From assembly GCA_910578855.1 (NCBI GenBank), contig CAJTRV010000006.1:1-51690 (forward strand): a stretch of DNA of 51,690 bases, in the 5' to 3' direction. Each line of letters opens with the position of its first letter. The stretch's first letter is position 1. The notes beneath the pieces are model-generated. The model was given only the letters and a program-made list of their open reading frames with translations, had not been told where the DNA came from and searched no databases. This DNA is from an uncultured Bacilli bacterium (GTDB lineage Bacteria; Bacillota_I; Bacilli_A; RF39; UBA660). Positions 16,010-23,943 of the stretch are shown piece by piece. The translations under genes and the position numbers were made by a program.

Positions 16010-16036
16010 AAAAAAAGAAATAGACTTTTCTATTTC
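16010..16036 (-). terminator. Terminator of the methyltransferase-pseudouridine synthase operon
   Basis: GAAATAGA and TCTATTTC form a perfect 8-bp stem with a CTTT/AAAG loop (16017-16036), followed on the minus strand by seven T. The stop codon lies inside the stem. Confidence 0.85.
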
Positions 16037-16680
16037 CATAAATTCCATGGTTCTCGTTTGGGGAGTGGCAATGTAAAACACATCTTTTCTTTGGTTACGG
16101 GATGTATAAAACAGAGTTTACTTGCAAAAAGAGCAATCTGTTGTCCCACTTTAGCGTGTTTATTATACCGCTGATCACCATAAAGAGGATGATTACGACT
16201 AGCAAACTGAACACGAATCTGATGACTCCGCCCTGTCTTTAGTTCAATTTTTACCATAGTCAATTGACCAACTTGTGACATCACCTGATACTCCAAGATT
16301 GCTTCTTTACCACGAGGATCAACGGTGACACGATTCTCCTTAGGATCTTTCCACAAATGGTCAACCAATCGTCCTTCTTTTTCTAAACTTCCTAAGACAA
16401 TCGCATGATATTCTTTTTGAAAAACATGGGTTCTGATCTGCTCACTAAGTCGCCCCGCTGCTTTACTCGTCTTAGCAAACACCATAACACCACCAACAGG
16501 CCGATCTAAACGATGTACAAGGCCCAAATAGACATTACCTGGCTTATGATACCGTTTCTTTAAATCATTTTTTAAAACACTTAATAAATCCAAATCATGG
16601 CTACAATCTGCCTGAACTGGCATATTAATTGGTTTCTCTACAACCAATAAATGATTGTCCTCGTATAAGATATTAATCAT
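16030..16680 (-). CDS. RluA-family pseudouridine synthase
   Basis: A 216-aa enzyme that isomerises uridine in rRNA or tRNA. The catalytic Asp is in LVHRLDRPVGGVMVF (about residue 60), and the family blocks ILYEDNHLLVVEKP, EYHAIVLG, ELKTGRSHQIRVQFA and HPLYGDQRY are intact. There is no S4 domain, as in the short RluA subgroup. The start ATG overlaps the stop of the methyltransferase gene (ATGATTAA), so the two are translationally coupled and probably act in RNA modification together. The longer frame starting at 16707 lies inside the methyltransferase gene. The target site cannot be told from sequence. Confidence 0.93.
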   Translation of the reverse strand: MINILYEDNHLLVVEKPINMPVQADCSHDLDLLSVLKNDLKKRYHKPGNVYLGLVHRLDRPVGGVMVFAKTSKAAGRLSEQIRTHVFQKEYHAIVLGSLEKEGRLVDHLWKDPKENRVTVDPRGKEAILEYQVMSQVGQLTMVKIELKTGRSHQIRVQFASRNHPLYGDQRYNKHAKVGQQIALFASKLCFIHPVTKEKMCFTLPLPKREPWNLWK

Positions 16681-17548
16681 GACTCTCAAACCGACCATAG
16701 ATTCCACATGGTAAAATCAATTCATTTTTCACTATCGGTATTCCAACTTCCCCAGCATCTACTCTTCCATCAGGGTATTTCCGTAAAATAGTCGTTTTCA
16801 ATATGTTTTCTAATACGGTACTAGAAATCCCCGTTGTATAAGAATTAATCAAGAAAAAGAGTGGTTGATCACTTAAAATTTTCATACATGCCTGAATCAA
16901 ATGATAGATATTCTGTTCAAATTTCCACGTCTCACCATTTGGGCCCCGACCATAACTAGGCGGATCCATAATAATGACATCATAGTGATGACCCCGGCGT
17001 GCCTCACGTTCGACAAACTTTAAACAATCATCAACGATAAAACGAATTTTATGATCTTGTAAGCCACATAAATCACGGTTTTCCTTGGCCCAGTTAGTCA
17101 TTCCCTTCGATGCATCAACATGAACAACCATTTCAGCTCCCGCCTTAGCACAAGCCATCGTAGCCCCACCAGTATAAGCAAATAAATTTAATACTTTAAT
17201 TGGTCGGTTACTGTTAGATATTTTATCCATCATGTAGTCCCAATTGACCGCTTGCTCAGGAAATAATCCTGTATGTTTAAAATTCGTTGGCGATACTTTA
17301 AACGTTAAATCGCGATACTTTACCGTCCAATATTCTGGTAAGCGCTTTTGAAACGACCATTCACCGCCCCCTTTACTACTACGATGATAAAAACCATCGG
17401 GATGATTCCACCTCTCATTTTTCATATCGATTGGCCATATTGCCTGAGGATCAGGTCGCCTTAAAATAATCCCATTCCAACTTTCGAGCTTTTCACCATT
17501 TCCAGCATCTAATAATTGATAATCATTCCATTCTTTACTAAGTCGCAT
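16673..17548 (-). CDS. Class I SAM-dependent methyltransferase, RlmI/RlmK-like
   Basis: A 291-aa methyltransferase related to 23S rRNA m5C/m2G enzymes. The SAM-binding motif is VLNLFAYTGGATMACAKAGAE (split across about residues 119-139), followed by VHVDASKGMTNWAKEN and the catalytic loop DPPSYGRGP (about 196). There is no PUA domain before it. SD GGTGA precedes the ATG. It is the first gene of a two-gene unit with the pseudouridine synthase, overlapping by eight bases. An rRNA substrate is likely from the family but not proven. Confidence 0.9.
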   Translation of the reverse strand: MRLSKEWNDYQLLDAGNGEKLESWNGIILRRPDPQAIWPIDMKNERWNHPDGFYHRSSKGGGEWSFQKRLPEYWTVKYRDLTFKVSPTNFKHTGLFPEQAVNWDYMMDKISNSNRPIKVLNLFAYTGGATMACAKAGAEMVVHVDASKGMTNWAKENRDLCGLQDHKIRFIVDDCLKFVEREARRGHHYDVIIMDPPSYGRGPNGETWKFEQNIYHLIQACMKILSDQPLFFLINSYTTGISSTVLENILKTTILRKYPDGRVDAGEVGIPIVKNELILPCGIYGRFESHD

Positions 17549-17611
17549 AAGTCACCACTTTCTACATCATCTATTATACCAAAAAGAAAAACAAATGAAA
17601 AATATAATCAC

Positions 17612-17656
17612 AAAAAAGCATCATCTTACTGACCATTTTATGACTGTAGATGACGC
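17612..17656 (-). terminator. Terminator of the adhesin-sortase operon
   Basis: On the minus strand GCGTCATCT (17648-17656) pairs with AGATGATGC (17618-17626) through nine positions with one G-U, then TTTTTT follows. The stop codon of the 336-aa gene is in the loop. Confidence 0.8.
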
Positions 17657-18648
17657 TTAGCATCGATAATCTTTTTTTCAACATTCTTCTGAACATACTG
17701 TTGGGTTGCTGCCATAAGTTCCAATTCTTCTTCCATGGTAATATCACGATTATGTAATAGAATAGAAAAGGCTTCAATCTGTTCTAATAACTGCTTTTTC
17801 GTTAATTTCCCAGTTGTTAGTTTGGCAAGTTCTTGTTTTAAATCTTGTGTTCCTTTTTGTTGCAATAATAATAACAATTTTAACTGTTCTTTTAATAATA
17901 ACTGTTCTTCTGATACAGCTTTTGTTACTTGATGAAAATGATCAACAGTAATCCCTGGAATCACCTTTTCCACAATTACTGGTTCAGGCGCTGGAGTTAC
18001 AACCGGTTGCGGTACCTCAACTAAAGAAGAAGGCATCATTACAATTGGTTCATAATTTGATTTTGGTGCCTTGTCCTCTTTGTCCTTAAAATGCCTTACA
18101 ACATAATAACCAGCAATCACAACAAGTCCAATCACCGTTACAAAAGTGGCAGCTTCCAACATCGTTAATAAATCTTGATTGCTATAAATCTTCGTCGCAT
18201 CCGTAAGTGAGATTTTTTGTTTCATCATCGTAGCAAGAAAGGCGAAGAAAATAATTTCTAATATTGTAAATAACGCAATAATAATATGTTTAAAATAAAT
18301 ATCAAACCAATCTTTAAAAATTGCCAAGATTACAGTGATGTGAGATACAACCATAATAAACATATACGTTGCAATACTAGGAAAATAGTACTCGGTTAAT
18401 ATCCCGGTGATAATCTGATCAATTCCGGTTGTTATACTCGTAAAATAAATGATACCGAGAAACAAACATAGTATAATAAAACCAATAAAGAAGAATTTTT
18501 TGGTCTCAACATCTTCCCGTTTGAGACGAAATGACAGTTCTAAAATAAAGGCAATGAGTAAAATAGCAGGGATAATTGCCCATGGTGTTGCAAATAAAGC
18601 TTCCAATATCACTTGCATTTTATCAAACAACGTTGATGGTTTCATCAT
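17638..18648 (-). CDS. Hypothetical membrane protein with cytoplasmic helical tail, sortase operon
   Basis: A 336-aa protein with no recognised family. About five hydrophobic helices lie in residues 15-200 (AIIPAILLIAFILELSF, FFFIGFIILCLFLGIIYF, IATYMFIMVVSHITVIL, and two more). A Pro/Val-rich linker follows (VPQPVVTPAPEPVIVEKV, about 215-235), then a highly charged coiled region rich in Gln, Leu and Glu to the C-terminus. SD GGGGGG lies just before the ATG pair. It is third in the operon adhesin-sortase-this gene, 15 nt after sortase. A role in surface display or assembly is suggested by position only. Confidence 0.8.
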   Translation of the reverse strand: MMKPSTLFDKMQVILEALFATPWAIIPAILLIAFILELSFRLKREDVETKKFFFIGFIILCLFLGIIYFTSITTGIDQIITGILTEYYFPSIATYMFIMVVSHITVILAIFKDWFDIYFKHIIIALFTILEIIFFAFLATMMKQKISLTDATKIYSNQDLLTMLEAATFVTVIGLVVIAGYYVVRHFKDKEDKAPKSNYEPIVMMPSSLVEVPQPVVTPAPEPVIVEKVIPGITVDHFHQVTKAVSEEQLLLKEQLKLLLLLQQKGTQDLKQELAKLTTGKLTKKQLLEQIEAFSILLHNRDITMEEELELMAATQQYVQKNVEKKIIDAKRHLQS

Positions 18649-18663
18649 TATCCCCCCTAACTG

Positions 18664-19362
18664 TTACATATCTTCGGTCTTAATTAATTCTGCAATATAA
18701 ATAGTCTGTTTTCGATTGTCGTTATTGGTACAAGTAATTAACGTTAACACGGTTTTATTCATATTCCGATAAATAGCCGCAGTTCCCGTTTTGGCTTGAG
18801 TATAAATATCGACAAATTGATAGGTATATCTTTTATTCTTATAAGTTACGATTGCCGTATCTCCTTTTGATAATTTATATAAATTATTAAAGTAGGCAAT
18901 TCCTCCATTTCCTGAGTGAGCTGCTAAAATAAAATTTCCACCAGCCTGATCAGGATAAGCAGCTGTCGATAAAATAGTAATATTTTTTTCTACTGTATTA
19001 TCTTTAGATTTCTTATCGACAAAGCCATTTTTTAAATTGATTTTCGGAATTTCTAAATATCCGATAAAATAATATTGATTTTGATTATTTGTATTAGATG
19101 CTGTAGACGGTCTACTCGTATTAGTTGGTGTCGCACTTGGTGTTACTTCGTTACTAGAATTTTCTTCAATTCCCGGAACATTTACCACTTCGTCTTCACC
19201 GTTTCCTTGTAGGAACTGAACATTTTTTAATTGAAATATCGCATCGCGTTTCTGGTGAATAAACCCCACACTTAATACGAAAATTCCAACTATAGACAAG
19301 AAGAAGCCAATTCCAATTAATTGACTTCTACTTAAATTTCCCTTAATTATGTTTTTTACCAT
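18664..19362 (-). CDS. Sortase (class D-like)
   Basis: A 232-aa transpeptidase that anchors surface proteins to peptidoglycan. Residues 13-34 are a membrane anchor, residues 60-95 a Ser/Thr/Asn-rich stalk, and residues 98-230 the sortase barrel with catalytic His149 (LAAHSG), Cys211 (LTLITCT) and Arg217 (NDNRKQTIYI). I start it at the ATG at 19360-19362 rather than the upstream frame, which lies inside the adhesin gene; the 20-nt overlap suggests coupling. Its likely substrate is the adjacent protein with the VPDTA sorting signal. The class is judged from length and organisation only. Confidence 0.92.
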   Translation of the reverse strand: MVKNIIKGNLSRSQLIGIGFFLSIVGIFVLSVGFIHQKRDAIFQLKNVQFLQGNGEDEVVNVPGIEENSSNEVTPSATPTNTSRPSTASNTNNQNQYYFIGYLEIPKINLKNGFVDKKSKDNTVEKNITILSTAAYPDQAGGNFILAAHSGNGGIAYFNNLYKLSKGDTAIVTYKNKRYTYQFVDIYTQAKTGTAAIYRNMNKTVLTLITCTNNDNRKQTIYIAELIKTEDM

Positions 19363-20629
19363 GACGATAAATCGTTCCTGCTCCAAATACGAGAAGTCCA
19401 GCTCCAATAATATATACAAAGATCGAGCTATTTACAGCAGTATCAGGTACTTCAACAATTGGTTCATTATACATAACCACTGTTTTTACTTGACCATCTT
19501 CAGTAAGTTCAAATTCAACTTTTTGTTTATTCAAGACGTACCCTTTTGGGGCAACTGTCTCTTCCAAGCTATATTTTCCAGCTGGTAAATAATCAATATA
19601 ATGTGGTTCTGCCGTCGATGTCCATTCATCGATAATGTTATTATTGGCATCGCGCAACACTAATTTCGCTCCAGCTACTTCTTTTTTAGTCGTAACATCT
19701 TGTTTACTGATCTCAACTCTAGTTGTTGTTAATTGGAATTTCAACGGTGCGCTAGCATCTTTCCATTCGATATCAATTCCTGGAACAATCGCTTGAACAT
19801 TAGGATCTGCTGTTTCATAACGATATACAACCGATACCCCTGTTGATGCGGTTACTTTCACCGAAAACTCTGCTTTCAAGTCTTTTACTTCACTTGCTGG
19901 AACAATAATTCGAAAAGTTTCATTTCCAGCAAACTTCGTCTTTTCCGTTCCGTTGTTATCAACAATTTTCGTATTTTTAGTTCCACTAGTAAGCGCTACT
20001 GTATATTCATTCAATATCGCACTCGATTGAACCGCCACTAACTCTGATTGAAAATATTTTTTATCTTCAGTTAATGACATTTTTTGACTACTAACACTTA
20101 AAGAAATACCATGAGATTGTGTTGCATCACTGCGATGTGCAAGTCCTAATTCCATTAAAGCTTTGATGTGTGGTCGTAAATTATATGAATCGCTCGCCGT
20201 TGTCTTAAATGGTGCTTTTAACCAACCATCCGTATTATCATCAGTACCGTTAATTCGATCTAAATACCACCAAATAGCTGTTTTAGTAATGAAATAATCT
20301 TGATTTCCATCACCAGTAAATCCTTTATTTGGATATCCATTTTGTAAAATAGCCAAAATACCATTATCCAATTGTGAAGCCTTATTATATGTTACACCAC
20401 GTGGTGGATTTTTCCATGATTCCAAACAATAAATTGGTGATCCATCAGCTGCATAAACAAAGAAGTATTGATATCCACCAATATATTTTGGGGCCTTAAC
20501 AGGTTGCCCACTTTGAAATGAATCTGGAATTGGTGCTGTTAAAGCTTCAATCTGCTCCATTTTAAATGTAATACCAAGTACTAACATTATTAGCATGATA
20601 TAACCGATCTTTTTTACTACCCTTTTCAT
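19343..20629 (-). CDS. Thioester-domain/SpaA-type surface adhesin with VPDTA sorting signal
   Basis: A 428-aa cell-wall protein. Residues 1-30 form a signal peptide. A thioester-domain fold follows: YCLESWKNPPRGVT with Cys68 and FITKTAIWWYLD around 113-124, where the usual TQxA motif reads TKTA, so the thioester Gln is Lys116. A linking domain (about 155-290) and a SpaA/Cna_B domain (about 300-388) follow, the latter with RVEISKQDV and YSLEETVAPKGY, the Lys and Glu of an intramolecular isopeptide bond. The sorting signal VPDTA (394-398), a hydrophobic helix and a RHGKKHN tail end the protein. It heads the operon with its sortase. SD GGGAGG precedes the ATG. Confidence 0.9.
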   Translation of the reverse strand: MKRVVKKIGYIMLIMLVLGITFKMEQIEALTAPIPDSFQSGQPVKAPKYIGGYQYFFVYAADGSPIYCLESWKNPPRGVTYNKASQLDNGILAILQNGYPNKGFTGDGNQDYFITKTAIWWYLDRINGTDDNTDGWLKAPFKTTASDSYNLRPHIKALMELGLAHRSDATQSHGISLSVSSQKMSLTEDKKYFQSELVAVQSSAILNEYTVALTSGTKNTKIVDNNGTEKTKFAGNETFRIIVPASEVKDLKAEFSVKVTASTGVSVVYRYETADPNVQAIVPGIDIEWKDASAPLKFQLTTTRVEISKQDVTTKKEVAGAKLVLRDANNNIIDEWTSTAEPHYIDYLPAGKYSLEETVAPKGYVLNKQKVEFELTEDGQVKTVVMYNEPIVEVPDTAVNSSIFVYIIGAGLLVFGAGTIYRHGKKHN

Positions 20630-20663
20630 AATATTTCCTCCCTTTTTTCACTTATCGCGCTCT

Positions 20664-20692
20664 AGTATACAACAAAAGTTGCAATTTTGCAA
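20664..20692 (-). promoter_or_regulatory. Promoter of the adhesin-sortase operon with TTGCAA palindrome
   Basis: -35 TTGCAA (20687-20692), 17 bp, -10 TATACT (20664-20669). The -35 is half of TTGCAATTTTGCAA (20679-20692), two copies of the self-complementary hexamer TTGCAA, which looks like an operator over the promoter. Confidence 0.65.
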
Positions 20693-21040
20693 GTTTTTTC
20701 GTTCGTATTTCTCTTTTCTATGAATATTTGTAATAATGTCTTAAGTGTTAACTTACGAAAATATCTCACTGTTATATAATATGTCGGCAAAGTAACAAAA
20801 TGAAAATGGCAGAAAAATGATAAACAAGAAAAAGACGAAATTGTCAAAAAAATAGTTGATCATAGCAAAAACACAAACGAGAATATTTTCCCATTCATAT
20901 TAAAAAACTTTACGATATTTTCTTAAATTATTTCTAATTTATTAACGTTCCTTTTTTACCCCAAAAATAATAATCAAAATATAGTCTATCAGTATAATTT
21001 TACTAGATTTAACTGTATCTAGACGTATTTTTAAACAAAG
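20693..21040. other. Intergenic stretch without a recognised gene
   Basis: About 350 bases of A+T-rich sequence between the adhesin promoter and the rpsI terminator. Short open frames here lack an SD and family features. A plus-strand TATAAT at 20775-20780 has no good -35. I see no tRNA, riboswitch or repeat. Confidence 0.5.
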
Positions 21041-21071
21041 AAAAACCTTATAAACATTGAATTTATAAGGT
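21041..21071 (-). terminator. rplM-rpsI terminator
   Basis: On the minus strand ACCTTATAAA pairs with TTTATAAGGT (21045-21054 and 21062-21071) around seven bases, followed by a T-run. It lies about 20 bases after the rpsI stop. Confidence 0.8.
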
Positions 21072-21089
21072 ATAACAGTTGTGTAATTT

Positions 21090-21509
21090 TTATCGTTTTG
21101 AGAATTGTGGTGCTCGACGAGCGGCTTTTAATCCTGGTTTTTTACGTTCTTTTGCGCGAGCATCTCGTGTAATAAATCCAGCCTTTTTTAGAATTTTTCT
21201 AAAAGTTGTCTCACTTTCAGAACCTTCATTGGCTTGATCATACACTAGTAATGCTCTAGCAATTCCCAATCGAATTGCTCCAGCTTGACCAGTAAATCCT
21301 CCACCATTTACTTTAACGTCGATATCAAATGTTTCTTCGGTACTTGTTGCTACTAAAGGTTGTTTTAAATCCATAACGTTTGTTTCATAAGGGAAATATT
21401 CTCTTACATCTCTACCGTTAACTGTAATCTTACCTTTTCCTGGTACCATCCTCACCTGCGCAACAGATGATTTTCTTCTACCAGTGGCAGTCCATAGTTT
21501 CTTTTCCAT
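21090..21509 (-). CDS. rpsI: 30S ribosomal protein uS9 (S9)
   Basis: 139 aa with the full S9 pattern: WTATGRRKSSVAQVRM at the start, VNGGGFTGQAGAIRLGIARALL in the middle, and the basic C-terminal tail ending RRAPQFSKR, whose last Arg reaches the P-site tRNA anticodon loop. The tail is intact. It is second in the rplM-rpsI operon, 12 nt after rplM, with SD GGAGG. This pair follows truA in many Firmicutes; here the 319-aa membrane protein gene separates them. Confidence 0.98.
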   Translation of the reverse strand: MEKKLWTATGRRKSSVAQVRMVPGKGKITVNGRDVREYFPYETNVMDLKQPLVATSTEETFDIDVKVNGGGFTGQAGAIRLGIARALLVYDQANEGSESETTFRKILKKAGFITRDARAKERKKPGLKAARRAPQFSKR

Positions 21510-21521
21510 TTAAAATCCTCC

Positions 21522-21956
21522 TTAATCCAATGTCATAACAGCAGGTTGTTGTGCTGTATGTGGATGTTGTTCTCCAGCATATACAAATAGCTTTTTATAC
21601 ATTTGACGTCCTAAACGATTGTGAGGAAGCATTCCCTTGATTGCTCTTTCCACCATCTCAACCGGATATTGTTCTTTCATAACACGAGCTGTTCTTTCTC
21701 TTAATCCTCCAGTATAACCACTGTGGTTATAATAGATCTTTTGATCTAACTTTTTACCAGTTAGATTTACTTTATCAGCATTTACTACGATTACAAAATC
21801 TCCACAATCAACATGTGGTGTATAAGTAGGCTTATGCTTACCACGTAATACAGAAGCAACTTTCGTCGCAAGTCGACCAAGCGTTAAATCAGTTGCATCA
21901 ATCACATACCAGTTACGTGTAACTGTTTCTTTTTTTTGCATGTATGTATTCTTCAT
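21522..21956 (-). CDS. rplM: 50S ribosomal protein uL13 (L13)
   Basis: 144 aa. Diagnostic blocks are WYVIDATDLTLGRLATKVASVLRGKHKP, HVDCGDFVIVVNADKV, and GMLPHNRLGRQMYKKLFVYAG. I start it at the ATG at 21954-21956, preceded by AAAGGGAA; the longer frame to 22037 runs through the structured leader and the promoter region. L13 is an early assembly protein of the 50S subunit and in Firmicutes binds its own leader. It is first in the operon with rpsI. Confidence 0.98.
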   Translation of the reverse strand: MKNTYMQKKETVTRNWYVIDATDLTLGRLATKVASVLRGKHKPTYTPHVDCGDFVIVVNADKVNLTGKKLDQKIYYNHSGYTGGLRERTARVMKEQYPVEMVERAIKGMLPHNRLGRQMYKKLFVYAGEQHPHTAQQPAVMTLD

Positions 21957-21983
21957 AATATTTCCCTTTCTAAATAATTTCCT

Positions 21984-22014
21984 AATGAGTAAGTGGTCCC
22001 AATACTTACTCGTT
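21984..22014 (-). promoter_or_regulatory. Probable L13 autoregulatory leader hairpin
   Basis: Between the rplM promoter and its SD, GAGTAAGT and ACTTACTC (22004-22011 and 21987-21994) form a perfect 8-bp stem with a 9-base loop. Known Firmicutes L13 leaders are short hairpin RNAs in just this position. The match is by position and structure, not by a covariance model. Confidence 0.55.
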
Positions 22015-22042
22015 ATGGGATATATAAAATGTACCAATTAAA

Positions 22043-22071
22043 ATTGTACTAAAAACGGAAAGAAAAGTCAA
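22043..22071 (-). promoter_or_regulatory. rplM-rpsI promoter
   Basis: -35 TTGACT (22066-22071), 17 bp, -10 TACAAT (22043-22048) on the minus strand, giving a leader of about 80 bases. Confidence 0.75.
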
Positions 22072-22152
22072 CGAAAATAAACATTTTTATACGTTTTTTT
22101 ATTCTTTATATTCCATATGATTAAAATTATGCAAAGAACATGCAAAATATGA

Positions 22153-22176
22153 AAAAAGACAGATTCCCCGTCTTAT
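22153..22176 (-). terminator. Weak terminator after the 319-aa gene
   Basis: AAGAC and GTCTT pair around a 9-base loop and are followed on the minus strand by six T. The stop codon lies at the foot of the stem. Confidence 0.5.
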
Positions 22177-23132
22177 TTACATACTGCATGTTGTGCTTCC
22201 ATTTTCGTTTTTACCTGATTAATATCATCTTCATAATTCACATCAGATTGAATCGTCTCCACTTTATCACCAATTGTAATTTGCGTTGGATTGACAAAAC
22301 TCAATAAATCATAAGCATAAGAAACTTGGAAAACATGATTAGCCTCATTACACGTAACAGCGTAACCAGTAATACCAGCATACGTCGTTGCCAATGTCTT
22401 ACATGTATTTTGCGTACTTTCATATTCACTTCGATTGGCGTCCGTCACTTCAGAAAATGAGTTGGTATAAATTTTTTCAACTTTACTAATCTTTGTTCCA
22501 TTATAATAATATTTATATGCGGTTTTGGTTGTGCGATATGCACTAGCCGTCTCTTCAGGCATTGTACAAGTTAATTTCTTTTCCTGTTCAGCAGGAGTCG
22601 CCGCTGGCGTTGATGGTGCTGTCGCCGTAGGCGTTGGTTTCGTTTCCCTACCTGGTTTATTTCTAAAGAAATCACTAATGGTAGGAATAAAGAATATAAA
22701 TAAGCCAATCACCAAAAAGAGAACAAAAATAAAGATAATTGATCCTTTGTTTGGTCCATCATTTCCTAAATCAGCTTGATCTGCTTCTTTATTACTTTCA
22801 ACTAAATCACCAGAACCTGACTTTAAGTCGACATTCAAATTAGGGTTAATCACTGGCTCAGAGGTGATTTTTACCGGCTGAGAACTCGGTGTTTCTGTTG
22901 GAACTCCTGGCGCAACTGGTGGAATCGTCGATGTCCCTATGGTCTCATTTAAAACTGGTTCTGACTGAATCTGTTGCACTGGTGTTGGCACCTCCACTGA
23001 TGGAGCTACATTTCCTGCCATCGCACTAGTTTCTTCCTCTGGTTTACTAGAGATACTTTGAAACTCCTTCAATAAACTATCTAAATCATTCTGATTGGTT
23101 TCGTTTTGTGGATTATTTGGTTTTTGATCCAT
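22173..23132 (-). CDS. Membrane-anchored protein with Pro/Thr-rich linkers and Cys-containing outer domain
   Basis: A 319-aa protein of no firm family. Residues 1-135 are polar, Gln/Pro/Ser/Val-rich and probably cytoplasmic. A single hydrophobic helix at about 136-158 (SIIFIFVLFLVIGLFIFFIP) is followed by a Pro/Thr/Ala stalk (PTPTATAPSTPAATPAEQ) and an outer domain starting LTCTMPEETA, with several Cys residues (CTM, NTCKTL, VTCNEA, AVCK) that could form disulfides. The outer domain resembles the repeat unit of DUF1307-type lipoproteins (YKYYYNGTKISKVEKIYTNS). SD GGGGAGG precedes the ATG. It interrupts the usual truA-rplM neighbourhood. Confidence 0.75.
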   Translation of the reverse strand: MDQKPNNPQNETNQNDLDSLLKEFQSISSKPEEETSAMAGNVAPSVEVPTPVQQIQSEPVLNETIGTSTIPPVAPGVPTETPSSQPVKITSEPVINPNLNVDLKSGSGDLVESNKEADQADLGNDGPNKGSIIFIFVLFLVIGLFIFFIPTISDFFRNKPGRETKPTPTATAPSTPAATPAEQEKKLTCTMPEETASAYRTTKTAYKYYYNGTKISKVEKIYTNSFSEVTDANRSEYESTQNTCKTLATTYAGITGYAVTCNEANHVFQVSYAYDLLSFVNPTQITIGDKVETIQSDVNYEDDINQVKTKMEAQHAVCK

Positions 23133-23205
23133 ACTATCATCCTCCCCTTTACTCTCTTATTATCTATCGTACCATAAAATAATGAAAAAAAAAAGAGCTT
23201 TTCCC

Positions 23206-23943
23206 TTAATAGAATACATCTTTTAAATAGAGCCCTTCTGGACTAGCGGTCACGCCAGCCTTGCGACGATCTCTAGCAGCTAAGATATCGATAATGTCTT
23301 CACTTTTCTTTTTCCCTTCACCTATCTCAATCAATGTCCCAACCATGTTTCTTACCATATATCGCATAAAGCCAGTTCCAAGAAAACAAATTGTAATCTG
23401 ATTAACTTGTTTCAAATCACGAATCAAGTTGGTCTGAATAATTGTTCGAACGAAGTCTTCCTTTTCTTCACTCGCTTTGGTAAAAGATTTAAAGTCATGA
23501 GTTCCTTCTAAATATTTCAACGCCCGTTCAATCTCAACCACATCTAATTTTTTATTATATTGATAAATATAATCTTTGCCAATAGGATCATATTCCCCCA
23601 TATTAATTTTATAGATATATTCCTTAGCCTTGACATGATACCGCGCATGAAAAGTCTCTTTCACCTCAGAAATATCTTTTACATAGATATCTCTTGGTAG
23701 TAAACTATTCATTGCCTGTTTCAAATTCATTGCTGTCATCTTAGTTTCCACATCAAAGTGGGCCTTTTGATTCAATGCATGAACACAAGCATCGGTTCGA
23801 CCACTGGCGTGAATGATAACCTTCTCATTCAATATTTTTTTTAAAACTTTTTCAACTTCTCCTTGCACCGTTTTGGCCTTTGGTTGTTTTTGATATCCTT
23901 TATATTTAGAACCGTCATAAGAAAACGTCATTAAAAATCTCAT
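23206..23943 (-). CDS. truA: tRNA pseudouridine synthase A
   Basis: A 245-aa TruA enzyme that makes pseudouridine at positions 38-40 of tRNA anticodon stems. The catalytic Asp lies in ASGRTDACVHA (about residue 51; the usual Gly after Ala is Cys here). Other blocks are FSYDGSKYKGYQKQP, FHARYHVKAKEYIYKI, FLGTGFMRYMVRNMVGTLIEIGEG and the C-terminal PEGLYL. The start ATG overlaps the TGA stop of ecfT (ATGA), the coupling seen across Firmicutes for ecfA1-ecfA2-ecfT-truA. Confidence 0.96.
   Translation of the reverse strand: MRFLMTFSYDGSKYKGYQKQPKAKTVQGEVEKVLKKILNEKVIIHASGRTDACVHALNQKAHFDVETKMTAMNLKQAMNSLLPRDIYVKDISEVKETFHARYHVKAKEYIYKINMGEYDPIGKDYIYQYNKKLDVVEIERALKYLEGTHDFKSFTKASEEKEDFVRTIIQTNLIRDLKQVNQITICFLGTGFMRYMVRNMVGTLIEIGEGKKKSEDIIDILAARDRRKAGVTASPEGLYLKDVFY

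Noticed and set aside
20662..20847. Minus-strand 61-aa frame upstream of the adhesin
   Set aside because: It runs across the adhesin promoter and has no SD.
23185..23202. truA terminator
   Set aside because: AAAAGCTCTTTT followed by a long T-run is suggestive, but the loop is too small for a stable hairpin; left unassigned.
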